Assembly: GCA_937871985.1 (NCBI GenBank)
Contig: CALMPB010000099.1
Span: forward strand, 1 to 24,320
DNA length: 24,320 nucleotides
From: an uncultured Burkholderiaceae bacterium
Lineage (GTDB): Bacteria > Pseudomonadota > Gammaproteobacteria > Burkholderiales > Burkholderiaceae
Reading direction: 5' to 3'
Shown one piece after another: positions 1 through 7,816 of this stretch (within the stretch, counting starts at the first letter, position 1; each line of letters opens with the position of its first letter). The notes beneath the pieces are model-generated. The model was not told the DNA's origin, searched no databases, and saw only the letters and a list, made by a program, of their open reading frames with translations. The position numbers and the translations under genes are program-made.

Positions 1-266
1 TCCGGCACGCGCGCCGCCACCGACAGCAGCTTGTAGCTGATCTTCACGCCCAGCTTGTCGGCCACCAGCTTGCACACGTCCACGTCATAGCCCACCAGCT
101 GGCGCGTCGTCGCGTCCTGGAAGCTGAACGGCTGCGACGTGCCCAGCGTGCCGCAGATCAATTCGCCGCGGGCCTTGATGTCCGCGACCTGGTCGGCGCG
201 GGCGCCAGCGCCCAGCGACAACGCGGCCAGGCCCAGGCAGGCGGCGATAAGTGAATGGCGTTTCAT
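1..266 (-). CDS. Periplasmic amino-acid-binding protein of an ABC transporter (N-terminal part)
   Basis: The gene runs off the left edge; only the first 88 or so residues are present. It opens with a typical Sec signal peptide: basic MKRH, a hydrophobic stretch, and a probable cleavage site at GARA-DQ around residue 24. The mature part begins with the family 3 solute-binding pattern (a short helix, then GELICGT and later VGYDVDVCKLVADKLGVK), as in polar and acidic amino-acid binding proteins. Start ATG at 266 is preceded by an AAGGGG Shine-Dalgarno. It would bind an amino acid in the periplasm and deliver it to a permease whose genes lie outside the window. It follows the aminotransferase by 72 bp on the same strand, which suggests that the substrate it imports is transaminated by that enzyme. 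The ligand cannot be told from this fragment. Confidence 0.85.
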   Translation of the reverse strand, partial: MKRHSLIAACLGLAALSLGAGARADQVADIKARGELICGTLGTSQPFSFQDATTRQLVGYDVDVCKLVADKLGVKISYKLLSVAARVP

Positions 267-297
267 GGTGATTCCCCTTGTGTTGTGGTTTGAACAG

Positions 298-329
298 AAA
301 AACGGAACCGGCCCGCTCGTCGGCGGGCC
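298..329 (-). terminator. GC-rich hairpin plus U-run, possible terminator or attenuator
   Basis: Read on the minus strand, a perfect 7-bp stem (GGCCCGC / GCGGGCC, loop of 6) at 310-329 is followed, after seven bases, by a run of five T (298-302). The T-run is not immediately adjacent, so termination may be partial. It sits between the aminotransferase stop and the binding-protein start, where partial termination or mRNA stabilisation is common. Confidence 0.4.
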
Positions 330-338
330 CGGGAACAA

Positions 339-1622
339 CTAGACGAGCTTGGCGCAGGCCTCGCGGATGCCCGCGCAGCCCTGCCGGATATCGTCCAGCG
401 ACGCCGCGAACGACAGCCGGAACGTGCCCGGCGCGCCATAGGCATGGCCGTCGATCACCGCCACGCCAGCCTCGCGCAGCAGATAATGCGTCAGGTCGGT
501 ATCGGTGCGGATCACATCACCTGCCGGCGTGCGCTTGCCCAGCAGCCCCGAGCAATCCGGAAACACGTAGAACGCGCCCTGCGGCACCACGATCGCCAGC
601 CCCGGCGTGCCGGACAGCTCCGCCACCGCCAGATCGCGGCGCTCGCGGAACACGCGGGCGAACTCCGTCACGCAGTCCTGCGGCCCCGACAGCGCCTCCA
701 GCGCCGCCGCCTGGCTCACCGACGACGCGCCCGACGTGCTCTGCGACTGCAGAATCGCCATGGCCTTGATCAGCTCGTCCGGCCCGGCGCCGTAACCAAT
801 GCGCCAGCCCGTCATCGCATAGGCCTTGGACACGCCATTGACCACCAGCGTGCGCGCCGCCAGCGCCGGCGCCACCTGCAACGGATGCACCGTCGGCGCG
901 TCGGTGAAGTTCAACCGCGCATAAATATCGTCCGTCATCAGCCAGACATGCGGATGGCGTTCGAGCACCGCGGTCAGCCCGCGCAGCTCGTCGGCAGTGT
1001 AGACCGAGCCCGTCGGATTGCTGGGCGCGTTCATCATCAGCCACTTGGTGCGCGGCGTGATGGCGCGCTCCAGCGCCTCCGGCGTCAGCTTGTAATCCGT
1101 GGCCGGCGTGGTCGGCACCGTCACCGGCACCCCGCTGTTGACCAGCACCATGTCCGGATACGACACCCAGAACGGCGCCGGAATCAGCACCTCGTCGCCC
1201 TCGTTCAGCGTCGCCGCCAGCCCGTTGAAGATCACCTGCTTGGCGCCCGTGCTGACAATGATGCGCGCCGCCGGGTAATCGACGCCGGTGGCTTCCAGCA
1301 GATGCGTCCGCGCCGCCTTGCGCAGCGCCACCGTGCCCTGGGCCGGCGGATACTTGGTCTCGCCCCGGTTCATCGCGGCCGTGGCCGCCTGGCGGATATG
1401 CTCCGGCGTCGAAAAATCCGGCTCGCCGATCGTCAGATCGATAATGCGCCGGCCCTGCTCGCGCAGTTCGGCGATGATCGCGCGCGCCGCCACGCTGGGC
1501 GACAGCTTGATGCGCTTGATGCGGTCGGCGACGATGCTGGCGGCTTGCGGGGGCTGGGGTTGCGGCTGGGTCGGGGTTTGCGTCGGGGTTTGGGTCGGGG
1601 TTTGCGTCGGGGCTTGGTTCAC
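339..1622 (-). CDS. Class I/II PLP-dependent aminotransferase (aspartate aminotransferase-like)
   Basis: A 427-residue fold-type I aminotransferase that transfers an amino group between an amino acid and a 2-oxo acid in the cytoplasm. Visible family marks are IGEPDF (about 65-70), YPPAQGT in the substrate region, NAPSNPTG (198-205), the Asp pair of TDDIYA (231-232) that holds the pyridine nitrogen, the Schiff-base Lys in VSKAYAMTGWRIGYG (Lys266), and FRLSFA near the C-terminus for the substrate carboxylate. The start is GTG at 1622, overlapping the upstream TGA by four bases (GTGA), which implies translational coupling to the RraA-like gene. The first 26 residues are an unusual low-complexity tail of TQTP and QP repeats not expected in this family; no later Met offers a better start before the conserved VADRIKRI. 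Substrate is unknown; context suggests a branched or hydroxylated glutamate. Confidence 0.93.
   Translation of the reverse strand: MNQAPTQTPTQTPTQTPTQPQPQPPQAASIVADRIKRIKLSPSVAARAIIAELREQGRRIIDLTIGEPDFSTPEHIRQAATAAMNRGETKYPPAQGTVALRKAARTHLLEATGVDYPAARIIVSTGAKQVIFNGLAATLNEGDEVLIPAPFWVSYPDMVLVNSGVPVTVPTTPATDYKLTPEALERAITPRTKWLMMNAPSNPTGSVYTADELRGLTAVLERHPHVWLMTDDIYARLNFTDAPTVHPLQVAPALAARTLVVNGVSKAYAMTGWRIGYGAGPDELIKAMAILQSQSTSGASSVSQAAALEALSGPQDCVTEFARVFRERRDLAVAELSGTPGLAIVVPQGAFYVFPDCSGLLGKRTPAGDVIRTDTDLTHYLLREAGVAVIDGHAYGAPGTFRLSFAASLDDIRQGCAGIREACAKLV
1566..1615 (-). repeat. Tandem 12-bp repeat encoding (TQTP)n
   Basis: About four copies of a 12-bp unit (TCGGGGTTTGCG or TCGGGGTTTGGG on the plus strand) lie in the 5' end of the aminotransferase gene and encode TQTP repeats. 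The unit is a multiple of three, so copy-number change would alter tail length without breaking the frame. Confidence 0.75.
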
Positions 1623-2299
1623 TTCGCGGCTCCCGTCTTCTCGGCCAGCGTCTTCTCCAGCCAGGGCTTGGTGTAGGTGCCGGCGCGCAGCTTCTCCTTG
1701 GCCACCGCTTCGTCGGCTTCCTTCTTGACCGCCAGCGCCAGCACCGCCGCGGCATGCTCGGCGGGAATCACCACCACGCCGTCGGCATCGCCGACCACCA
1801 CATCACCCGGGTTGACCACCTGGCCGCCCACCGAGACGGGCACATTGATCTCGCCCGGGCCGTCCTTGTACGGCCCCTTGTGCGACACCGCGCGCGCAAA
1901 GCAGCCGAACTGCCCCTGCGCGAACACATCCAGGTCACGCACCGCGCCGTCGATCACGAACCCGGCGATGCCGCGCCCCTGCGCATCCATCATCATCAAC
2001 TCGCCGACCAGTGCATTGCTGGTATCGCCAGCGCCATCGACCACGATCACATCGCCCGCGCCACCCAGCGAAATCGCCTTGTGGATCATCAGGTTATCGC
2101 CCGGCCGCGTCTTCACGGTCAGCGCCAGGCCAACCGTGCGCTGGCTGCCGGCGTGCAGCGGACGCAGCCCGCTGACACCGTACAGGCGGTTCATGCAATC
2201 GCTGATCTGGGCCGAGCCAATGGCGGCAAAACCGGCCAGCACGTCAGCGGCGACGGCCGGCGCGGGCCGGGGAAGAATGCGGTATCCGATGGGATTCAT
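1619..2299 (-). CDS. RraA-like / 4-hydroxy-4-methyl-2-oxoglutarate (HMG) aldolase family protein
   Basis: A 226-residue RraA-fold protein. In the aldolase branch of the family a divalent metal and an Arg-Asp pair cleave 4-hydroxy-4-methyl-2-oxoglutarate or 4-carboxy-4-hydroxy-2-oxoadipate to pyruvate plus a 2-oxo acid, and also decarboxylate oxaloacetate. Visible marks are an acidic residue at GE (Glu100) followed by 20 residues and then RD (Arg121-Asp122) with Asp124, plus VIDGAVRDLD and GDADGVVVIP (about 170-179). I chose ATG 2299 rather than the upstream in-frame start at 2374, because the 2374 start would lie inside the likely -35 box and adds 25 residues unlike the family. It is the first gene of the operon with the aminotransferase. 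True RraA (RNase E inhibitor) function is less likely given this metabolic context. Confidence 0.85.
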   Translation of the reverse strand: MNPIGYRILPRPAPAVAADVLAGFAAIGSAQISDCMNRLYGVSGLRPLHAGSQRTVGLALTVKTRPGDNLMIHKAISLGGAGDVIVVDGAGDTSNALVGELMMMDAQGRGIAGFVIDGAVRDLDVFAQGQFGCFARAVSHKGPYKDGPGEINVPVSVGGQVVNPGDVVVGDADGVVVIPAEHAAAVLALAVKKEADEAVAKEKLRAGTYTKPWLEKTLAEKTGAAK

Positions 2300-2345
2300 A
2301 GCGAGGAATTTTCTTGAAGGCGTGAACGGCAATAAGCGAACACGC

Positions 2346-2374
2346 ATTACAAGGCCTCGCGGGGCGATCCTCAA
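2346..2374 (-). promoter_or_regulatory. Sigma-70-like promoter of the aldolase-aminotransferase operon
   Basis: On the minus strand, TTGAGG (2369-2374) and TGTAAT (2346-2351) are separated by exactly 17 bases. The -10 matches consensus at 5 of 6 and the -35 at 4 of 6. Transcription would start near 2339, giving a leader of about 40 bases before ATG 2299. Confidence 0.55.
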
Positions 2375-2392
2375 AACGATATAAATTCCCGG

Positions 2393-2749
2393 TTATGTAG
2401 GAATTATTTTCGTGGATGTTATTGGATCGCGGGGGGAGCGTTGTGGGTGGGGTTGGGGGCTTCCCCTGTCGTCGTCGGGTTGCAGGGCCTGGTCGAGCAT
2501 GGCTTCGGTCAGGGTGCCGAGGTGCTCGCAGAGGCTTTCGACGCCGCCCATCAGGGCGGTGATTGCCCAGGGGTCCAGGGGTGGGGAGCCGGTGGCGTCG
2601 GGTTCGGATGCGCTGTTGCCGACCATGCGGGCGATGGTCTGGATGGCGTAGCGGGTACGGTCTAGTTGGTGGAGGTGGGAAAGGGAGACGGGGCCGGATT
2701 CGCGGTCTGTGTCGATTTGCCAGGGGTTTTGGGTTAGGGGGTGGAGCAT
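2393..2749 (-). CDS. Small hypothetical protein, 118 residues
   Basis: I do not recognise this family. The start ATG at 2749 is preceded at ideal distance by a perfect AGGAGG (2758-2763, minus strand), so translation is well supported. The central part (about residues 60-90, WAITALMGGVESLCEHLGTLTEAMLDQAL) looks like one or two amphipathic helices. The ends are polar and Pro/Ser/Asp-rich, as in small regulatory or adaptor proteins. There is no signal peptide or membrane segment. It lies upstream of the catabolic operon in the same direction, but a promoter for that operon sits between them, so it is probably a separate unit. It borders the accessory block, so it may be either core or accessory. 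Confidence 0.65.
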   Translation of the reverse strand: MLHPLTQNPWQIDTDRESGPVSLSHLHQLDRTRYAIQTIARMVGNSASEPDATGSPPLDPWAITALMGGVESLCEHLGTLTEAMLDQALQPDDDRGSPQPHPQRSPRDPITSTKIIPT

Positions 2750-2763
2750 GGGGACTGCCTCCT

Positions 2764-3147
2764 ATAGGGTGAAATCAGGCCGCGATGCGTTGCGGCTGTC
2801 TACGCCTATAGCTTTCCGGCTTCCAAACCGGCACCGGAGGGGTGATAGTCATGAGTGTATGGCGACATGGCTGCATGTTGGATGCAGGACGGACAAATTC
2901 GCCGCTGGTACTTGGCTTCACACTAAATGGCCACTTTCGACCATTTCCGCCATCCGAAATCGGTCAAAACGGACGCTGAATATCTATCTCACTCCCCCAC
3001 GCGCCGCGACATGATCCAGCCGCATTTCGAGACGAGCCAGAATGACCTGTCGCTGCCATTAAATTCCGGAGGCGTGAATTGCAGCGAGCTGCAGGGTTTG
3101 AAGATTACAAATTGCAATGAGGGCGTGGTCAAGCTACGCTAGCGACC
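2764..3147. other. 384-bp gene-free stretch upstream of the large nuclease gene
   Basis: No convincing gene is seen; short ORFs here have no Shine-Dalgarno and look random. The stretch contains the imperfect inverted repeat at 2939-2965 and, nearer the gene, a small TGCAG/CTGCA inverted repeat (about 3078-3091). It must carry the promoter of the 3148 gene, but I could not pick -10 and -35 boxes with confidence. Confidence 0.5.
2939..2965. repeat. Imperfect inverted repeat between the core operon and the accessory block
   Basis: GACCATTTCCG (2939-2949) and CCGAAATCGGTC (2954-2965) pair with one mismatch and one bulge around a 4-base centre. No T-run follows on either strand. It could be an operator, or the decayed end of a mobile element at the edge of the accessory block. 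Nothing in the sequence decides between these. Confidence 0.35.
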
Positions 3148-6100
3148 ATGCAAAAAAAGTCGGAGAAGCCAGCAAAAGCAGTCACGGGAGGCAAAGGCCA
3201 GAAGCGATTGGCAAGCCCGACTTCGACCGGAGGGGCAGGAGTCACCTACGAAGTCCGGGTCCAAGCCTCTTACCTTCTGGCAATGTTTGCTGGTTCTCCC
3301 ACCGCAGTCCTACCAGATGCCGCTGTAGTCGAACTTCGCTTTCAGGGCAGAGTGCACGGGTATCACACGGATGACCTGATTTGTACGCTTCGCCTTGATG
3401 ACGGCAGTACGTTGAAGGCGCTCCTGCAGGTGAAGTTGACGCTGAAAGCCATGCCGTCAGACGGTCCGTTCAGCGAATCCCTCATCGCGGCTTGGTACGA
3501 CTATCAAGACTGCGCGCTTTTCCAGCGCGGGCGCGACAGGCTTGTGGTTGTGTACTCTCGCGACGCTGATGGCTCTGGCATCTACATCGCCAATAACCTA
3601 GCTCAGTTCGCACGTACGTCGCTGACGGGCGCCGAGTTCGTTCGCAAGGCGACAACCGAGCGGTTCAGTTCGAAGCAGCAACGAGGCGTTTTCGAGACCA
3701 TTAAAGCCATCCTGACGAAGGAGCTCGGAGCGGAGCCAAGCAGTGACGAGCTGCATGACTTCCTAAGGCATCTCTGGTTAGTACCACACGCTCTGGCAAC
3801 CGACGAAACGCCGGAAGTTGCGAGCATCTTCGAGAGCATCAAGCTCGTCCTCGGCGCGGAACTCGGCCACAACCCCCGTAGTATTTGGGCACTCCTAACC
3901 ACGGCGTGTCAGAGCCTTAACAAGGGCGCTGCATCGCTATCCTTTGCCAACCTAGATACCCTGCTCTCTCCAAGGCTGGCTGCCGCCTTTGCAGCACACC
4001 GAGGTAGCCCGGTTGCACGCTTGCCTTTTGCGAACCTGCACGCTGACCCAGCAGCCGGAGTGGCCGCTGAGCCAGCGTTCGCCCCCGGGGCGCGTGACGA
4101 CATACGGATGCTCTCGGTAACGCCCGTTCGTCGGTTAAGCGGGCCAGTGGAGGAGGCGGGCCTCAGCGCGGGGCGGTTTGACTCAGCAAATCGGGTCATC
4201 ACGGGCCAACTCGACGCGATTAACGAGAAACTGAAGCGGTTTCGGTATCTAGACGCTTCGGGCGACGTTTCCGCCCTCGGTAAGGATTTGGGCCCGTTTG
4301 ACGACCACCAGAAGGCACGCTGGTACTTGCAGCGTGGAGTGTGCTCCTGGCACTTGGGTGATGCAAAGTCCTCTGCGGCCGATTTCCTGCGCGCTGCGGA
4401 GCTGTTCCCTGATGACGAGCGCATGTCGGCTGCCGGAATTCGCGGCAAGCTATTGAGCGATGACCTGCCCGGCGCGCTGGTATGCGGCAAGCAGGCCAGC
4501 GAGCGCTTCCCCGAGTCCATCTTCGTGTGGGCCGCTTATGCGAACGCACGGATTCTCGATGGGCAGAAACTATCGCTTAGCGACATACCCGCTCCTCACA
4601 GAGCTACGGCGGATGCGCTCCAGTTGGTGGCGGCAAGTCTGAACCAAGCTGGCGATCAGAACGGCGCCATCAAGGTGTCGCTGGAGTCACTGACCTGTGC
4701 CGACACCGGCTTCTACACGCGGCTAGCGGCGCTTACCACGGTGCTCGAGGCCGCAACTGCGAACAAGGTCTTCACCACGTTCCGCCTTGCGGATGAACGG
4801 ATGAAGGCAGCGCTGCTCAAGGTGACAACGGATTTCGACCCTCGCACCGCACGTCTTTGGAACGTTCAAGCTCCTGGCACCGTTTCCGATGCCGCGGCGA
4901 ACCTTGGGATCGCGTTGCTGCTCCAGGGTGACCCTGAAGGGGCGTTGGCTTTCGTTCAAGAGGCGCGCGCACACGGCGTGGAGCCACCAGAACTCTTGCG
5001 CGTCGAGCTCGAGGCCCTTGAGCAAATGGATAAAACGCCAGAGATGCTGACCCGTGGCCGGGCACTCCTTCCGCGACTCAGAGAGGACGCGATTGTCGGC
5101 TTGGCCCAAGCGGCCGCCAACGTGGGTGACGTGTCATTGGCCAACGAAGCGTTGGCGACCGCAACGCACATTCCAACAGCGGACACTCACGTTCTTGAAA
5201 CGCTGCGTGCGATTCGTTGGATTGCAATGTGGAATGCGGAGGACCGCCAGGCCGTTCAGGCAGAAGCGCGAATCGCAGATTTCTCCTCCACGTCGAGCTT
5301 GCCGATTGCTATTTCGGGATACCGAGTGCTACAGCGCTCGGACCCTGAGCTTGCGGCCGTGGCGCTTGCGCGAGCCGAACAGCTTGTCGCCGCCGACCCG
5401 GCCCCTGAGAAGACGCTGCTTCTTGCCGATCTCCTCTTCGACATCAAAGAGTATACGAAGGCTTCGCAGCTCTATGAGAAGGTAGTGCCCCCCGGTCAGC
5501 TCAGTGATCTTCATACTCGGCTGCTCCACTCGTACATCCGGATTGGCAGCCGCCGAAAGGCAAAGCAACTCATCGAAGGCCTTCCTGAAGGCTGGGTGCG
5601 TGATGACAACGCGCGCGGGCTGGCAATCGAACTCGCCCAAGACGTCGGAGACTGGCCGCTGCTCAAGGGGCTTGCAGACGCCCAATTTGTGCGTGAGCCA
5701 AATCAGGTCAGCAGCTGGCTCTTCAGGTTCATGGTTGCCGCACGAGAACTACCGGTTGCCGACCTTCAGCAACTGCTGGCCGAAGCCCCGTTAGCGCTGG
5801 AAGGAAGCATCCAGCAGACCACCCAGCTCGCCGCGCAGGAGCTGCGATATGGGCTGCAGCACAAGGGGATGCATCGCATGTACCGTCTGCGCCGGCGGAA
5901 GGCAGCTGATGTCGAGTCGGCCTCCGCGTTGCTTCTGGCATTCGTTTCCATTTCTGAGCGGCTGCCGAACATGGAGGAGTCACTGCCCGCCATTGCGGCA
6001 GGCACGCACTTCGTGCTAGCCGACGGAGCTGAGCACATTCATGTGACTTTGGACCCACCCGAAGTGGGCGAACTGCCAACGGATGAGGAGTACCACAGTG

Positions 6101-7638
6101 CGCAAGCCACTTCAATTGCTCAATTCATCGGGAGAAAAGTTGGCGAGGAGGTGGTCGTCGAGGGGTCGTTCCGGACGCGACGAGTGCTTCGCGTCGAAGG
6201 TATTAGCTCTGCGTATCTCAGGCTTCTCGACCAAGCGCGCGTTCAGATGGAGCGCTCACTTGAACCGGTGCCGAACGCCACCGCTATATCAATCAGCACT
6301 TCGGCCGACGGCGAGCCAGACTTCAGCGAGCTTCATGAGCAGTTAAAGAAGCAAAACGCCCATATCAAGAAGGCGTTCCAAGGCTACAGTACCGCCCCGA
6401 TAACGCTCGGTGGCTTGGGTCGGCTGATTGGCAAGGGACCGATTGACATCGTGTGCGGCTGGCCGACAAGTCAAGAAACACCAGCGATGTTTGTGACAGT
6501 AGGCACGGTAGAAGAGCGGCAGGGCGCAATGGCACAACTGGCTGATTCGACGGCTAGCTATGTCGTGGACGCTGGAACGATCGCGGAGTTGGTAGCGCTA
6601 GGCGCGGCTGAGGCTCTGAGAGCGCTACCAAAGGTCTATGCTACGAGTGAAACAAGGGACATCCTACGGCGTCGGCTGGAAGAGACGGAGCTAGAACGAA
6701 AGAGTGGGACGCTCCTCGACGACGATGGCCGCATGCGACTTGTTGAATATACAGACAGTGACCGAGAACGAGCGAGGCTGGGCGCGCAGGCGATGGTGGA
6801 CGCACTCGAGTCGATATGTGAGGTGACCCCTGCATACGGCCCGGAATCGGGCTCGGAGCTACTGACACGGCTCGAGAAGGCCATTTCGGATGAGGAGCAC
6901 GCAGTGCTCCGTCTTGCCGTGGAGCGCAACCTATGCCTCGTGACTGTCGATGGCCGACTGCGCAACGTGGCGAGACACCTTAATGTCCGCGGCGTGTGGC
7001 CCCAAGCCTTGTTGATGCACGCCACTGCCGTCGGGAAGCTAACGGAAAGGGCTTACTCACAAGGCACGGTCCAGATGTTCCTGGCAAACCGTTCATTCGT
7101 CTCGCTGTGTCCGCGGGACCTGTTGCTGATGTGCCACCTGGGCACCCAATTGGCTCGTCATGGCATTGCGCGCTACAAGCAATATCTGGCCGACCCCCAC
7201 ACCGAATTCGGGAGCGCCTTCCGGACCACACTAGACTTTGTGCAGGAAGCGGCATTCTCATGCACGCACATGGGTGCATTGGCCGAGCTACTGCGCCACA
7301 TCGTCGAAGCCCTCATGCGGCACAAGGACTGCCCAACGAGTATTCTCGACGATGTCGAAGAGTTTGTAAGTATCTTGCTCGGAGAAGGCTCGCCCTACCC
7401 GTATCCAGCGCTGAAGGAAATGGAGCGGGCGGAGAAGCGGGCGCGGCTCAAGTATCTGGTCGACGCAATGGTGGAAGGACAGGCGTGGGCGCTAAGTCCT
7501 GCACAGGACAGGCCCGTTCACATCAAAGTCCTCGCGGTGGGTAGAACTCCTTGGCTGGTGTCTAGCATTCCAGACGAAGACCTAACTACACCCCTGGCAG
7601 AAACGACGAGCGACACGAGTGCTTCCACCAAGCGTTGA
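3148..7638 (+). CDS. Multidomain conflict protein: REase-like + TPR-like + GreA/B C-terminal domain + PIN nuclease
   Basis: 1,496 residues, apparently soluble. Domains by eye: (a) about 28-210, restriction-endonuclease-like fold resembling DUF4297/Cap4-type nucleases, with GVTYEVRVQA (31-40), Glu62, DD at 75-76 and Q-V-K at 94-96 matching the E..D..QxK active-site pattern; (b) about 385-905, a long array of TPR-like helical hairpins (RWYLQRGVCSWHLGD, NLGIALLLQGDPEGAL, LLLADLLFDIKEYTKASQLYEKV); (c) about 955-1035, a GreA/GreB C-terminal (FKBP-like) domain with the hallmark TSIAQFIGRKVGEEVVVEG (988-1006); (d) about 1100-1290, a PIN domain with acidic positions Asp1141 (YVVDAGT), Glu1168, Asp1248 and Asp1268 (LVTVDGRL); (e) about 1290-1496, an unassigned C-terminal region. 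The c-d order recalls the TPR-GreAB-C-PIN proteins predicted in prokaryotic conflict systems. The start ATG 3148 has only a weak ribosome site, but no in-frame alternative fits. Function in defence is inferred. Confidence 0.85.
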   Translation: MQKKSEKPAKAVTGGKGQKRLASPTSTGGAGVTYEVRVQASYLLAMFAGSPTAVLPDAAVVELRFQGRVHGYHTDDLICTLRLDDGSTLKALLQVKLTLKAMPSDGPFSESLIAAWYDYQDCALFQRGRDRLVVVYSRDADGSGIYIANNLAQFARTSLTGAEFVRKATTERFSSKQQRGVFETIKAILTKELGAEPSSDELHDFLRHLWLVPHALATDETPEVASIFESIKLVLGAELGHNPRSIWALLTTACQSLNKGAASLSFANLDTLLSPRLAAAFAAHRGSPVARLPFANLHADPAAGVAAEPAFAPGARDDIRMLSVTPVRRLSGPVEEAGLSAGRFDSANRVITGQLDAINEKLKRFRYLDASGDVSALGKDLGPFDDHQKARWYLQRGVCSWHLGDAKSSAADFLRAAELFPDDERMSAAGIRGKLLSDDLPGALVCGKQASERFPESIFVWAAYANARILDGQKLSLSDIPAPHRATADALQLVAASLNQAGDQNGAIKVSLESLTCADTGFYTRLAALTTVLEAATANKVFTTFRLADERMKAALLKVTTDFDPRTARLWNVQAPGTVSDAAANLGIALLLQGDPEGALAFVQEARAHGVEPPELLRVELEALEQMDKTPEMLTRGRALLPRLREDAIVGLAQAAANVGDVSLANEALATATHIPTADTHVLETLRAIRWIAMWNAEDRQAVQAEARIADFSSTSSLPIAISGYRVLQRSDPELAAVALARAEQLVAADPAPEKTLLLADLLFDIKEYTKASQLYEKVVPPGQLSDLHTRLLHSYIRIGSRRKAKQLIEGLPEGWVRDDNARGLAIELAQDVGDWPLLKGLADAQFVREPNQVSSWLFRFMVAARELPVADLQQLLAEAPLALEGSIQQTTQLAAQELRYGLQHKGMHRMYRLRRRKAADVESASALLLAFVSISERLPNMEESLPAIAAGTHFVLADGAEHIHVTLDPPEVGELPTDEEYHSAQATSIAQFIGRKVGEEVVVEGSFRTRRVLRVEGISSAYLRLLDQARVQMERSLEPVPNATAISISTSADGEPDFSELHEQLKKQNAHIKKAFQGYSTAPITLGGLGRLIGKGPIDIVCGWPTSQETPAMFVTVGTVEERQGAMAQLADSTASYVVDAGTIAELVALGAAEALRALPKVYATSETRDILRRRLEETELERKSGTLLDDDGRMRLVEYTDSDRERARLGAQAMVDALESICEVTPAYGPESGSELLTRLEKAISDEEHAVLRLAVERNLCLVTVDGRLRNVARHLNVRGVWPQALLMHATAVGKLTERAYSQGTVQMFLANRSFVSLCPRDLLLMCHLGTQLARHGIARYKQYLADPHTEFGSAFRTTLDFVQEAAFSCTHMGALAELLRHIVEALMRHKDCPTSILDDVEEFVSILLGEGSPYPYPALKEMERAEKRARLKYLVDAMVEGQAWALSPAQDRPVHIKVLAVGRTPWLVSSIPDEDLTTPLAETTSDTSASTKR

Positions 7639-7677
7639 GCTGCGAGTAAGCATCATGTCGAGTTCACGACCGACTGC

Positions 7678-7716
7678 TTAGGAGCAGATCTCTGCGTTGT
7701 CCACAACGTCTCCTAA
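7678..7716. repeat. Branched palindrome between convergent genes
   Basis: Outer arms TTAGGAG (7678-7684) and CTCCTAA (7710-7716) are perfectly complementary. They enclose two further palindromes, GCAGA-TC-TCTGC and CGTTGT-CC-ACAACG, which would fold into a three-way or cruciform structure. There is no T-run, so it is not a standard intrinsic terminator, but it lies where a bidirectional terminator would be expected. Confidence 0.5.
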
Positions 7717-7816
7717 AACCGCGTCCGTAGGCAGCAACTTCTAAACATTTTGCTATTGGATCGCGCTGGAGCACTAATGTACGAAAGGGCCCTCCTTGCA
7801 TGGAAGATCCCTACTG

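Noticed and set aside
444..1676. Long plus-strand frame opposite the aminotransferase (410 codons)
   Set aside because: Arg/His-rich antisense shadow of a clear aminotransferase gene in high-GC DNA; no family motif.
2926..2985. Possible end of an IS21-like insertion sequence
   Set aside because: The stretch has a GGCCACTTTCGACC and GGTCAAAACGG look seen at some element ends, but no transposase or partner end is present, so I list only the inverted repeat.
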